Below are positions 53,694 to 62,441 of a stretch of 64,000 nt of DNA, piece after piece. The translations under genes were made by a program, and so were the position numbers. The notes beneath the pieces are model-generated. The model ran no database searches, was not told the DNA's origin, and saw only the letters and a program-made list of their open reading frames with translations. The first letter of the stretch is position 1; the number at the start of each line of letters is the position of its first letter. The stretch comes from Donghicola mangrovi (GTDB lineage: Bacteria > Pseudomonadota > Alphaproteobacteria > Rhodobacterales > Rhodobacteraceae): NCBI RefSeq assembly GCF_013377535.1, contig NZ_JABCJE010000005.1, positions 186,001-250,000 on the forward strand. Direction: 5' to 3'.

Positions 53694-54571
53694 TTGGTGC
53701 CTTTCAGGACGCGGCCAGCGACCGCGTCGAGTTTGCTTAAAAGTTCGGCATCCCGTTTATCAGGTGCGGTCATGATGGCAAACTCTAACGCGCGGTCACA
53801 GCCGTGCGGGCAGGGGTCGCGGTCGCGGCTGATCAGAGAGGGCAGGGCGCGGACGGTGTTGCGGGCCTTTTCGCCATTGCCTTGCAGGGTCTTGATGATG
53901 TCGGTGACGCTGACCTCGCCGTGGTCGGGGTGCCAGCTATCATAGTCGGTGACCATCGCGACCGAGGCATAGCAAATCTCGGCTTCGCGGGCCAAAGCGG
54001 CCTCGGGCATGTTGGTCATGCCGATCACATCGCAGCCCCAGACTTCACGGTAGAGCTTCGATTCGCCCAAGGTGCTGAATTGCGGCCCTTCCATCGCCAG
54101 ATAGGTGCCGCCGCGGTGAACGGTCGCGCCAGCGGTTGCGGCGGCTTCGGCCACGATGTCGGACAGGCGCGGGCAGGTGGGGTGGGCCAAGCTGACATGG
54201 GCCACGCAGCCCGTGCCGAAGAAGGATTTCGCCCGACCTCGGGTGCGGTCGATGTACTGGTCCACGATGACGAAATCACCGGGGGCCATTTCCTCGCGGA
54301 ACGATCCCGTGGCGGACAGGCTGATGATATCCGTCACCCCCAGCCGTTTCAGGGCGTCGATATTCGCGCGGTAGGGCACGGTGGATGGGCTGTGGACGTG
54401 CCCGCGTCCGTGACGGGGCAGGAACGCCATCTTCAGCCCGTCCAGAACGCCGGTCAGAATCTGGTCCGAGGGCGCCCCCCAAGGGGTCTCGACCGTGGTC
54501 CACGCGGCGTCCTGAAGTCCGTCGATGTCATAAAGGCCGCTGCCCCCGATAATCCCGATCATGGTGTCCAT
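53690..54571 (-). CDS. mtnP: 5'-methylthioadenosine phosphorylase
   Basis: A 293-residue purine phosphorylase of the MTAP/PNP-2 family that splits methylthioadenosine into adenine and methylthioribose-1-phosphate. Marks are [14 protein letters not shown] at the start, [14 protein letters not shown], the [10 protein letters not shown] loop, [12 protein letters not shown] and [16 protein letters not shown], with DYDSWH. It heads an operon with apt and an NTF2-like gene. An alternative ATG is at the fourth codon. Confidence 0.94.
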   Translation of the reverse strand: MDTMIGIIGGSGLYDIDGLQDAAWTTVETPWGAPSDQILTGVLDGLKMAFLPRHGRGHVHSPSTVPYRANIDALKRLGVTDIISLSATGSFREEMAPGDFVIVDQYIDRTRGRAKSFFGTGCVAHVSLAHPTCPRLSDIVAEAAATAGATVHRGGTYLAMEGPQFSTLGESKLYREVWGCDVIGMTNMPEAALAREAEICYASVAMVTDYDSWHPDHGEVSVTDIIKTLQGNGEKARNTVRALPSLISRDRDPCPHGCDRALEFAIMTAPDKRDAELLSKLDAVAGRVLKGTK

Positions 54572-54643
54572 GATGCCCTCCGTCTGTTGGGTTCCGCTTA
54601 TGGATACGCGGGCGAGGCGGGCTTGGGAATACGGCAGGGGCGA

Positions 54644-55249
54644 TCAGTCGTCGGGACGGGTCAGGCTGAAGACCTCTTTGATCACCGCATAATCGCGATA
54701 GCCCAGGCGGGTCAGCGGCTGGAAGCGGGTCACGTCAAAGCGGCCATCAACCAGACAGTCGTCGCGCATATGGATGCCGACCACCTCTCCGAACACCGCG
54801 AAGTTCGACTCGCCCTCCAGCTGGATGATCTGCGTCATCCGGCATTCGAGCGAGGCCGGCGCCCCCGCCACCCGGGAGACCGGAACAGTTTCGCATTCGG
54901 CGCGTTCAATTCCTGCTAGGGTGAACTCATCTGTGCCGCGATCCACCATCGCCGAGGATTTGTTCATCACATCGCGGGCGGCATATTCGACGATGTTCAC
55001 GCAGAACACGCCGGTCTCGCGGATGTTGGACACGCTGTCCTTGGTATCGCCGCGGTCGGCCTTGGACGAGGTCGAGGCGAACATCACCTGTGGCGGCACA
55101 TACGCGACCGCGTTGAAAAACGAATAGGGGGCCAAGTTATCATGACCATCCATATCTCGCGTCGAAATCCAGCCGATCGGGCGGGGCGTTACGATCGCAT
55201 TGAACGGATTATGCGCCAATCCGTGGCCGTCCTCGGGGCGATAGAACAT
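54644..55249 (-). CDS. Flavin reductase-like domain protein
   Basis: A 201-residue FMN-binding split-barrel protein. Marks are IVTPRPIGWISTRD, NLAPYSFFNAVAYVPPQVMF, KDSVSNIRETGVFCVNIV and SLECRMTQIIQLEGES. It fits the flavin reductase-like group that includes small oxidoreductases and flavoredoxins; the true substrate is unknown. A strong AGGAGGAG precedes the ATG. Its start lies 36 bp from that of the divergent GNAT gene, so the two promoters must overlap. Confidence 0.82.
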   Translation of the reverse strand: MFYRPEDGHGLAHNPFNAIVTPRPIGWISTRDMDGHDNLAPYSFFNAVAYVPPQVMFASTSSKADRGDTKDSVSNIRETGVFCVNIVEYAARDVMNKSSAMVDRGTDEFTLAGIERAECETVPVSRVAGAPASLECRMTQIIQLEGESNFAVFGEVVGIHMRDDCLVDGRFDVTRFQPLTRLGYRDYAVIKEVFSLTRPDD

Positions 55250-55285
55250 GAACTCCTCCTAGATGATTGCTACAGAGGTAGCGTC

Positions 55286-55810
55286 ATGGTACCCGCCATG
55301 CCACTCGAAAAGATTGGAGGTCAGGTGTTCGATATAGCGCAGGAAAAGCCAACAGACGTCTGGGAAGTCGAAGCTTTGTACGACCTGTGCTTTGCACCGG
55401 GTCGGGAGGCTCTGTCGTCCTATCGCCTGAGGGATAACGTCCAGCGTGTTCCCGAACTTTGCCTGACTGCGCGGGATGGCGACGGCATTCTGGCCGGTGC
55501 GATCCGGTTCTGGCCGATTCTGGTCGGAAACGCGCCTGCGCTGCTGCTCGGGCCCGTGGCCGTGCACCCGACCCGTCAGGGCGAGGGCTTGGGCGGTATC
55601 CTGATGCGGGCGTCCTTGGGGCGGACCGACGAGTTGGGCTGGCCCCGCGTGATGCTGGTGGGGGACTACCCCTATTACAGCCGCTTCGGATTCGAGAAAC
55701 TGACCGGCGTGGAAATGCCCCCGCCCACCAACCCCGACCGGGTTCTGGGGATCGGTGACTGGGACGGAATCACCGGCCAGGTCCGCAAATGGGGATCCAA
55801 GCTGATCTAA
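55286..55810 (+). CDS. GNAT family N-acetyltransferase (YhbS-like)
   Basis: A 174-residue acetyltransferase. The acetyl-CoA site is visible in LLGPVAVHPTRQGEGLGGILMRAS, followed by VMLVGDYPYYSRFGFEKL. This layout matches the YhbS-like group, of unknown substrate. The frame is open to 55142 across the divergent flavin reductase gene, but the ATG at 55286 with AGAGGT upstream is the likely start. A strong terminator follows. Confidence 0.8.
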   Translation: MVPAMPLEKIGGQVFDIAQEKPTDVWEVEALYDLCFAPGREALSSYRLRDNVQRVPELCLTARDGDGILAGAIRFWPILVGNAPALLLGPVAVHPTRQGEGLGGILMRASLGRTDELGWPRVMLVGDYPYYSRFGFEKLTGVEMPPPTNPDRVLGIGDWDGITGQVRKWGSKLI

Positions 55811-55814
55811 CGCA

Positions 55815-55843
55815 AAAGGGCGGACCGCTGCGGTCCGCCCTTT
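55815..55843. terminator. Terminator between the GNAT gene and ptsP
   Basis: A perfect 13-bp stem (AAAGGGCGGACCG with its complement at 55831-55843, loop of 3) with A's before and T's after lies between convergent genes and can serve both. Confidence 0.88.
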
Positions 55844-55862
55844 GTGATTCTGGTGGCTGATG

Positions 55863-58121
55863 TCACAGCGCCTCGGCGGCCGCCGATTGGCTGAGGTACT
55901 TCATGACCGCAGGGCGGACGGTTTGTTCACCGGCCTCGCGGGCCTCGGCGATCACTTGGTACAGTTCGTCCAGATTGGTGCGGCGCAAGAGGTGCTTGAC
56001 CGGACCGATGGACGCCGGACGCATGGACAAGCTGCGCAGGCCGATGGCGGCCAGACACAGCGCCTCGATCGGGCGGCCCGCGTCTTCGCCGCAGAAGGAC
56101 AGCGGTGTATCGGTGGTGCGGCAGCGGTTCACGATCCCCTCAAGGAAGGACAGGAACGCCACGTTCAGCGTGTCATAGCGGCGGCGCACGCGCTCATTCT
56201 CGCGGTCGGCGGCAAAGAAGAACTGCTTCAGGTCGTTCCCGCCGATGGACACGAAATCCACCTGCTCAAAGAACGCCTGCGGGGCGAACGCCAGCGAGGG
56301 CGTCTCCAGCATGGTGCCGATCTCGATCTTCGAGGGCAGCACATGACCCAGACGTTCTTCGCGGGCCAGAGCCTTGTCCATTTCCTCACGGGCGAGGGTG
56401 AACTCGTCCATCTGCGCGATGAACGGGAACATCAGCGACAATGGCCGCCCGTTCGAGGCACGGATCAGCGCCTGAAGCTGCATCCGCAGGACGCCCGGCT
56501 TGTCCAAGCCCACACGAATCGCGCGCCAGCCAAGGGCGGGGTTCGGCTCGTCGTTGGGCTTCATGTAGGGCAGCACCTTGTCCGAGCCGATGTCCAGCGT
56601 GCGGAACACCACGCGCTGACCTTCGGCCGCGTCGATCACCCGCGCATAGAGCGAGGACAGCTCGGCCCGTTTGGGCATCTTGTTGCGGATCAGGAACTGT
56701 AGCTCGGTGCGGAACAGACCCACCCCTTCGGCACCCGAAGTGGGCAGCGAGGGCAGGTCGGCCATCAGACCGGCGTTCATGGTCAGCGAAATGCGTTTGC
56801 CACACAGGGTTTCGGCTGGCAGATCACGGATCGAGGCATAGCGTTGTTGCGCCTCGGCCTGCATCGCCATCTGGTCGCGGAACGCCTTGACCACGTTTTC
56901 ATCGGGGCGCAGGTGCACGATGCCCTGATCGCCATCGACCAGCACGTGGTTCCCGTTCAGCGCCTCGGTGGTGATGTTGCTGGCGTGGACCACGAGCGGA
57001 ATCGCCAGCGCACGAGCGACGATCGCGGCGTGGCTACCGACCGAGCCTTCTTCCAGAATCACGCCGCGCAGGTTGCGGCCATAGTCCAACAGCTCGGCGG
57101 GGCCGATGTTGCGGGCGACCAGAACCGGATCGGGGGGCATATCGGCCCCCGTATCACGTCCCTGACCGGTCAGGATTCGCAAAAGGCGATTCGACAGGTC
57201 GTCCAGATCGTTCAGACGTTCGCGCAGATAAGCATCGGTGGATCGGGCCATCCGCGCACGGGCGACGGACTGTTCCTTTTCCACGGCGGCTTCGGCGGAC
57301 AGACCGCGGGCGATGTCCTCTTCCATGCGGCGAAGCCAGCCCTTGGAATTGGCGAACATCTTGTAGGCCTCTAGGACCTCGGTCTGATCTGCGTCCTCGC
57401 CTGCGGCGACGGTCAGCATTTCATCGACGGACATGCGCAGTTCGTCCACGGCCTTGCGGAGGCGCTCGGTCTCGGCGGCGGGGTCGTCGGAAACGGGGTT
57501 GGTCACCACAACGCGCGGTTCGTGCAGCCAGATGTGGCCTTCGGCAGCGCCTTCTTGGCCCACGGTGCCGCGGAACAAGACGGGCTGCTGGTGCAGGGCC
57601 TTCAGCGCCGCGCCATCCCCGACAAAGGCACCCAGTTCGGCCATCTCGGCCAGAACCATGGCGACCACTTCTAGGGCGTACACCTCGTCCGAGGAGAATT
57701 CGCGCGCCTCTTTAGACTGCACGACCAGAACGCCAAGGGTCTCTCCAAGGCGCTGGATCGGCACACCGAGGAAGGACGAATACGCCTCTTCGCCGGTTTC
57801 CGGCATATAGCGGAAACCCTTTTCCGAGGGGGCGTTGGCGGTGTTGACGATTTGGGTGGTGCGGGCAACGCGGCCCACAAGGCCCTCTCCCAGACGCAGA
57901 CGGGTCTGGTGCACCGACTCGGCCTTCAGGCCCTCGGTGGCGCAGAGTTCCAGTGTTTCGTCGTCGCGGAAGAGGTAGATAGAACATACCTCTGTCCGCA
58001 TCGAGCTTGCGATCAGATGCGTGATCTTGTCCAACCGCTCCTGACCCGCGCCGCCTTCGGCGAGCGTGTCACGCAGTCGGACAAGAAGCTTTCTGCTTTC
58101 GCTTTCGGTTCCGTCGGGCAT
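55863..58121 (-). CDS. ptsP: PTS-Ntr phosphotransferase EI-Ntr
   Basis: A 752-residue PEP-protein phosphotransferase of the nitrogen-type PTS. An N-terminal GAF domain (about 20-165) is joined by a helical linker to the EI part: the phospho-histidine at about 363 in GSVGSHAAIVAR, and the PEP-binding C-terminal barrel with the catalytic cysteine in SFCGEDAGRP at about 676. It starts the PtsP-NPr-EIIA-Ntr relay that links nitrogen status, potassium and stress responses. It follows lysC with an 8-bp gap, a pairing widespread in alphaproteobacteria. Confidence 0.94.
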   Translation of the reverse strand: MPDGTESESRKLLVRLRDTLAEGGAGQERLDKITHLIASSMRTEVCSIYLFRDDETLELCATEGLKAESVHQTRLRLGEGLVGRVARTTQIVNTANAPSEKGFRYMPETGEEAYSSFLGVPIQRLGETLGVLVVQSKEAREFSSDEVYALEVVAMVLAEMAELGAFVGDGAALKALHQQPVLFRGTVGQEGAAEGHIWLHEPRVVVTNPVSDDPAAETERLRKAVDELRMSVDEMLTVAAGEDADQTEVLEAYKMFANSKGWLRRMEEDIARGLSAEAAVEKEQSVARARMARSTDAYLRERLNDLDDLSNRLLRILTGQGRDTGADMPPDPVLVARNIGPAELLDYGRNLRGVILEEGSVGSHAAIVARALAIPLVVHASNITTEALNGNHVLVDGDQGIVHLRPDENVVKAFRDQMAMQAEAQQRYASIRDLPAETLCGKRISLTMNAGLMADLPSLPTSGAEGVGLFRTELQFLIRNKMPKRAELSSLYARVIDAAEGQRVVFRTLDIGSDKVLPYMKPNDEPNPALGWRAIRVGLDKPGVLRMQLQALIRASNGRPLSLMFPFIAQMDEFTLAREEMDKALAREERLGHVLPSKIEIGTMLETPSLAFAPQAFFEQVDFVSIGGNDLKQFFFAADRENERVRRRYDTLNVAFLSFLEGIVNRCRTTDTPLSFCGEDAGRPIEALCLAAIGLRSLSMRPASIGPVKHLLRRTNLDELYQVIAEAREAGEQTVRPAVMKYLSQSAAAEAL

Positions 58122-58129
58122 GGTGCCCC

Positions 58130-59368
58130 TTAGGCTGATTTCTCCAGTTCAAAGGCATCATGCAGTGCCTGAACCGCGAGTTCCATGTATTTCCGATCGA
58201 TCAGGACCGAAATCTTGATTTCCGAGGTCGCGATAACCTTGATGTTGATGCCCTCGTCCGAGAGGGTTTTGAACATCTTGGCCGCAACGCCGGGCTGGCT
58301 GCGCATACCGATGCCGACGACCGAAATCTTGGCAACGTTGGTGTCTGCGATGATCTCTTCGAAACCGATGGTGCCGGCCGCTTTGGCATCGTTCAGAGCC
58401 TTCTCGGCGCGCTTCACCTGATCGGTGGGGCAGCTGAAGGTCATGTCGGTGGTGCCTTCGTCCGAGATGTTCTGGACGATCATATCCACGTTGATGCCTG
58501 CCTCGGCCAGCGGGCCGAAGATGCCGGCTGCGATACCGGGACGGTCAGCAACCGAAACCAGAGTCATTTTTGCTTCGTCGCGGCTGTAGGCGACACCGGA
58601 GACAACTTTGTTTTCCATGATTTCCTCCTCAGCGCAGACCAGCGTACCGGCCTCGTCCGACGGTTCTTCGAAGCTGGACAGAACGCGCAGCTTCACTTTG
58701 TAACGCATTGCCAGCTCGACCGAGCGGGTCTGCAGGACCTTGGCACCAAGGCTGGCCAGTTCGAGCATTTCCTCGAACGCGATTTTGTCCAGCTTGCGGG
58801 CTTTGTCGCTGATGCGGGGGTCGGTGGTGTAGACGCCGTCCACATCGGTGTAGATGTCGCAACGCTCTGCGTCGAACGCAGCAGCAAACGCCACAGCAGT
58901 GGTGTCCGAGCCGCCACGACCCAGCGTGGTGATGCGGCCTTCGGGGCTGATGCCCTGGAAACCAGCAACAACGGCCACGCGCATGCCTTCACCGAACTTG
59001 CCCAGCAGGTTGTCGGTGGGGATCTCTTCGATCCGGGCCTGACCGTGCGCCGAAGTGGTCTTCAGCGGCACTTGCCAGCCCTGCCAGCTGCGGGCCGGGA
59101 TGTCCATTTCCTGAAGAGTCAGAGCCATCAGGCCAGCGGTGACATTCTCGCCCGAGCTGACGACGGCGTCGTATTCACGCGCGTCATAAAGCGGTGAGGT
59201 CTCGTTGACCCAACCGACCAGCTCGTTTGTTTTGCCCGACATGGCACTGACGATGACAATGACATCATAGCCCTTGGCCACTTCCAGACCGACGCGTTTC
59301 GCAGCGCGGCGGATGCGGTCAAGGTTTGCGACGGACGTGCCGCCGAATTTCATCACTAGGATAGGCAT
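58130..59368 (-). CDS. lysC: Aspartate kinase
   Basis: A 412-residue enzyme that phosphorylates aspartate, the first step toward lysine, threonine and methionine. The kinase domain shows KFGGTSV at 7-13, SSGENVTAGLMA, GRGGSDTTAVA and YTDVDGVYTTDPR; two ACT domains for feedback control follow (about 265-410). ATG 59368 has AGGGGGG upstream and gives the universal MxxxVxKFGGTSV start; the frame to 59428 is a run of arginines without support. It heads a lysC-ptsP unit. Confidence 0.95.
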   Translation of the reverse strand: MPILVMKFGGTSVANLDRIRRAAKRVGLEVAKGYDVIVIVSAMSGKTNELVGWVNETSPLYDAREYDAVVSSGENVTAGLMALTLQEMDIPARSWQGWQVPLKTTSAHGQARIEEIPTDNLLGKFGEGMRVAVVAGFQGISPEGRITTLGRGGSDTTAVAFAAAFDAERCDIYTDVDGVYTTDPRISDKARKLDKIAFEEMLELASLGAKVLQTRSVELAMRYKVKLRVLSSFEEPSDEAGTLVCAEEEIMENKVVSGVAYSRDEAKMTLVSVADRPGIAAGIFGPLAEAGINVDMIVQNISDEGTTDMTFSCPTDQVKRAEKALNDAKAAGTIGFEEIIADTNVAKISVVGIGMRSQPGVAAKMFKTLSDEGINIKVIATSEIKISVLIDRKYMELAVQALHDAFELEKSA

Positions 59369-59431
59369 AAGTACCCCCCTGTCACCTAAAGTCCGCCCGC
59401 ACTTACGCGGACGGCGGCGCATTCGCAAGGG

Positions 59432-60076
59432 TCAGTAAGGGTGATCGCGGCCGTCCCAAGTCAGAAACTTGCCCGAAGTGGCCATGTTCAGGGCCTCAAA
59501 TTGCGCGATGAGCCCGCGAGAGGACACGGTTACGTCGATTTCCGCCGATTGGGTGCCCATATCGGTGCGGACCCATCCGGGGTCGTAAATGCCTACCGCG
59601 ATTCCCTCGGGGCGCAGGTCCGTTGACAGGTTGCGCCCAAGGTTCAGAACCGCCGCCTTGGAGGCACGATAGATATAGCTGCCGCCGGGTGCACGGGTAT
59701 GCGACGCCATCTGCGAGGAAATGATCGCGATGCGGGCGTTTTTCGCGGCCCGCAGGTTTGGCAGCAGGTGCTGGATGGTCAGAAAGACCCCCGTGACGTT
59801 CACGTCAAAGGTCTGACGCCACATGTCCTTGGGGTAGCCATTATCCAGCGACTCGTCGGTGTCCAGATAGACCCCCGCGTTGCACACCAGCAGGTCGATC
59901 GGTTCGCCCGCCAGATGCGAGGCCAACGCCGCGTGGCTCTGGGGATCTGTGATCTCGAGCGGCATGTAGTCTATGCCGCTGCGGGCGGTGCCGAACACCT
60001 TTTCGCCGGCCTGAGTGTAATCATTGAACAATTGGTGGCCGATGCCACGGTTGGCACCGGTAATCAGAACGGTCAT
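59432..60076 (-). CDS. Short-chain dehydrogenase/reductase
   Basis: A 214-residue classical SDR. Cofactor motif TGANRGIG, NAG motif (LVCNAGVY), catalytic S in IISSQMAS and YRASK (Tyr-x-x-x-Lys) are all visible, and an acid or basic preference for NADP or NAD cannot be settled. It resembles the C-factor/carbonyl reductase-like group. Its ATG at 60076 shares one base with the stop of the upstream DUF1178 gene (TGATG), so translation is coupled. A TTG at 60079 is the nominal frame opening. Confidence 0.82.
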   Translation of the reverse strand: MTVLITGANRGIGHQLFNDYTQAGEKVFGTARSGIDYMPLEITDPQSHAALASHLAGEPIDLLVCNAGVYLDTDESLDNGYPKDMWRQTFDVNVTGVFLTIQHLLPNLRAAKNARIAIISSQMASHTRAPGGSYIYRASKAAVLNLGRNLSTDLRPEGIAVGIYDPGWVRTDMGTQSAEIDVTVSSRGLIAQFEALNMATSGKFLTWDGRDHPY

Positions 60077-60537
60077 CAACTGGTCTTTCTGGTCGGGGTA
60101 AAGGGCAGGGGCGCGATCTGCACGCCCTCTTCGATCAGGGCCTTGGCCTCTTCGGGCTTGGCCTCGCCATAAATGGCGCGTTCGGGGGCCTCGCCGGTGT
60201 GTTGGGCGCGGGCTTCATTGGCGAAATTGCCGCCCACATAGGTAGCGTTCTTTTCGATGTGCTTGCGCATCTCGGTCAGGGCCTTTTCCACGTCGCTGGC
60301 GGGCTCCGACAATTTCGGCGCCTCTTGCGGTTGGGGGGCAGGGGTCTGAGGCTTGGGCGCGGCGGCCTTGTCCGAGGTGGTCACCCGCGGGGCCATCAGC
60401 GCCTTTTCGACCTTGGTCCCGCCGCAAATGACGCAGGACACCATGCCCGCCGCAGCAAGCTTGTCATAGGCGCTGCTGGACTGGAACCAGCTGTCAAACA
60501 CATGGCCATCGGCACATTTCAGGTCGTAGCGGATCAT
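60076..60537 (-). CDS. DUF1178 family protein
   Basis: A 153-residue protein of the DUF1178 family. It begins MIRYDLKC..GH.FDSWF, followed by a second cysteine pair CVICGG; together these form a zinc-ribbon-like N-terminal domain. A proline/alanine-rich linker (about 60-85) leads to a C-terminal segment with KHIEKNATYVGGNFANEAR and GEAPERAIYGEA, both typical of the family. No role is known. GAGGAG precedes the ATG. Confidence 0.85.
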   Translation of the reverse strand: MIRYDLKCADGHVFDSWFQSSSAYDKLAAAGMVSCVICGGTKVEKALMAPRVTTSDKAAAPKPQTPAPQPQEAPKLSEPASDVEKALTEMRKHIEKNATYVGGNFANEARAQHTGEAPERAIYGEAKPEEAKALIEEGVQIAPLPFTPTRKTS

Positions 60538-60705
60538 CGGCTCTCCTCAACCGCGGTCCGGCTGAAAATATGGGTCTGACGGGCGAATGCAATATCCGGC
60601 CAACGGGTGCGCGGTCTGGTCGGATCGGATTGCGCTGCTACATAGGGTACAGGAGAAATGGCGAAAACCCGCGCAAAAATGTCCGTGATCATTCTGTGTG
60701 CGAAA

Positions 60706-60729
60706 CTTTACGGGACTCTGCGCGTAAAG
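60706..60729 (+). promoter_or_regulatory. Operator-like inverted repeat upstream of the peroxidase gene
   Basis: CTTTACG-N10-CGTAAAG is a perfect 7-bp dyad, 24 bp overall, ending 41 bp before the glutathione peroxidase start. Size and place suit a dimeric repressor or activator. No regulator gene adjoins it. Confidence 0.4.
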
Positions 60730-60770
60730 GTGGTAAGGGCAGCGTCCCGATCGCTTGGAGGAAAAGTCGA

Positions 60771-61298
60771 ATGTTTGCCAAAGGTTGTCTTGTGTCGGTC
60801 CTGATCCTGTCCGCCGGTTCTGCTTGGGCGGGCATGGGGGCCTTTGCGTTTACGTCCATTGATGGCGGTCAAATGGATACCGCCTCGTGGGAGGGGCATC
60901 CCGTGCTGGTGGTCAACACCGCCTCGCGCTGCGGATTTACGCCCCAATACGATGATCTGCAGGCCCTGTACGAAGAATATAGCGACAAGGGGCTGGTGGT
61001 TCTGGCGGTGCCGTCCAATGACTTCCGGCAGGAGTTGAAGTCCGCCGAAGAGGTCAAGGATTTCTGCGCCGTAAACTTCGATCTGACCATGCCGATGACC
61101 GATATCTCGGTGGTGACGGGGGATCAGGCGCATCCGTTCTATAAATGGGTGGCCGAGACCACGGGCTTTACCCCCGGTTGGAACTTTAACAAGGTGCTGG
61201 TGTCCCCGCAGGGCGAGGTCGTGGCGACCTATGGTTCGGTCGTGAAACCCACCGCCCCCCAACTGGTGGCCAAGATCGAAGAGCAACTGGTCAACTAA
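60771..61298 (+). CDS. Exported glutathione peroxidase-like protein
   Basis: A 175-residue thiol peroxidase of the glutathione peroxidase family with an N-terminal signal peptide (cleavage probably after SAWA, about 20). The peroxidatic cysteine is C54 in NTASRCGFTPQY, a Cys in place of selenocysteine. The usual catalytic-Gln motif NQF reads NDF here (VPSNDFRQE), while the WNFNK tryptophan/asparagine motif is kept. It should reduce peroxides in the periplasm. ATG 60771 has a clear GGAGG; the frame to 60570 is not supported. Confidence 0.85.
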   Translation: MFAKGCLVSVLILSAGSAWAGMGAFAFTSIDGGQMDTASWEGHPVLVVNTASRCGFTPQYDDLQALYEEYSDKGLVVLAVPSNDFRQELKSAEEVKDFCAVNFDLTMPMTDISVVTGDQAHPFYKWVAETTGFTPGWNFNKVLVSPQGEVVATYGSVVKPTAPQLVAKIEEQLVN

Positions 61299-61303
61299 CC
61301 CCG

Positions 61304-62437
61304 ATGAAAGACCCACGCACGGCCCCGCTGTTTATCGGGTCCGAGATTTACCGCAACTCGTCCTATGGACGGTGGCACCCCTTGCGGGTGCCGCGTGTGT
61401 CTACGGTGATGGATTTGTCGCGGGCGATGGGGTGGCTTCCGGCCGATCAATACATCACCAGCCCGCGTGCCAAGGCTGGCGCCCTGACCATCTGGCACGA
61501 CCCCGACTATCTGGCGGCGCTGCAGCAGGCCGAGGCCGAGCAAACCGTCTCCCCCGAAGATGCCGAACGGTTCGGATTGGGCACCACCGCGAACCCCGTC
61601 TACCCCGAGGTCTGGCGTAGGCCCGCAACCTCGGCCGGGGCGTCCTTGCTGGCGGGGGAACTGCTGGCGCGGGGCGGGGTGATCTACTCCCCTGCGGGCG
61701 GGACCCATCACGGAATGCCCGCGCGCGCGAACGGGTTCTGCTATTTGAACGATCCGGTGCTGGCGATCCTGTCCTTGCGCCGAAGCGGGGCGCGGCGGGT
61801 GGCCTATATCGACATTGACGCCCACCATCCTGACGGGGTCGAGGTCGCGTTTGGCGATGATCCCGAGACGCTGATGATCTCGGTCCACGAGCAGAACCGC
61901 TGGCCCCGCACCGGAGCACTGACCGATGAGGGCGCAGGAACCCTCTTCAACTTGCCGGTCCCTGCGGGCCTGAACGACACCGAAATGGCCCTGATCCGCG
62001 ACCGACTGATCCTGCCCGCCGTTCAGCAATTCGCCCCCGATGCCATCGTCCTGCAATGCGGGGCCGATGCGGTGACCGAGGACCCTTTGTCCCGCCTGTG
62101 CCTGTCGAACAACGCCCATTGGCGGATCGTGCGCGATCTGCTGGGGATGGCACCGCGCTATCTGGTGCTGGGAGGAGGGGGCTATAACCCTTGGTCCGTG
62201 GGGCGTCTGTGGACGGGTGTCTGGGCCAGTCTGAACGGGTTCGATGTGCCGGAGCGATTGCCAGACGCGGCCCAGCAGGTGCTGCGGGGGCTCAGCTTTT
62301 CCGGTCACCGGCTGGGGCGAAACCCGCCGCCCCATTGGTTCGACACCTTGCGGGACGTGCACCGGAACGGCGACATCCGGCCAGAGGTCACGGACCGGCT
62401 GAACCACCTGACCGCGCGGTTTGCGGTGCAGGTTTGA
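61304..62437 (+). CDS. Histone deacetylase-family amidohydrolase (AcuC-like)
   Basis: A 377-residue zinc amidohydrolase of the HDAC/AcuC/AphA superfamily. Active-site marks are GGTHHGMPARANGFCYLND (His pair), IDIDAHHPDG (zinc ligands), CGADAVTEDPLSRL (third ligand) and LGGGGYN. It may deacetylate proteins such as acetyl-CoA synthetase, polyamines or other small molecules; the substrate is not readable. The ATG lies 5 nt after the peroxidase stop with no clear ribosome site of its own, so it is probably coupled. It converges on the RTX gene with a 4-bp gap. Confidence 0.86.
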   Translation: MKDPRTAPLFIGSEIYRNSSYGRWHPLRVPRVSTVMDLSRAMGWLPADQYITSPRAKAGALTIWHDPDYLAALQQAEAEQTVSPEDAERFGLGTTANPVYPEVWRRPATSAGASLLAGELLARGGVIYSPAGGTHHGMPARANGFCYLNDPVLAILSLRRSGARRVAYIDIDAHHPDGVEVAFGDDPETLMISVHEQNRWPRTGALTDEGAGTLFNLPVPAGLNDTEMALIRDRLILPAVQQFAPDAIVLQCGADAVTEDPLSRLCLSNNAHWRIVRDLLGMAPRYLVLGGGGYNPWSVGRLWTGVWASLNGFDVPERLPDAAQQVLRGLSFSGHRLGRNPPPHWFDTLRDVHRNGDIRPEVTDRLNHLTARFAVQV

Positions 62438-62441
62438 GGCG

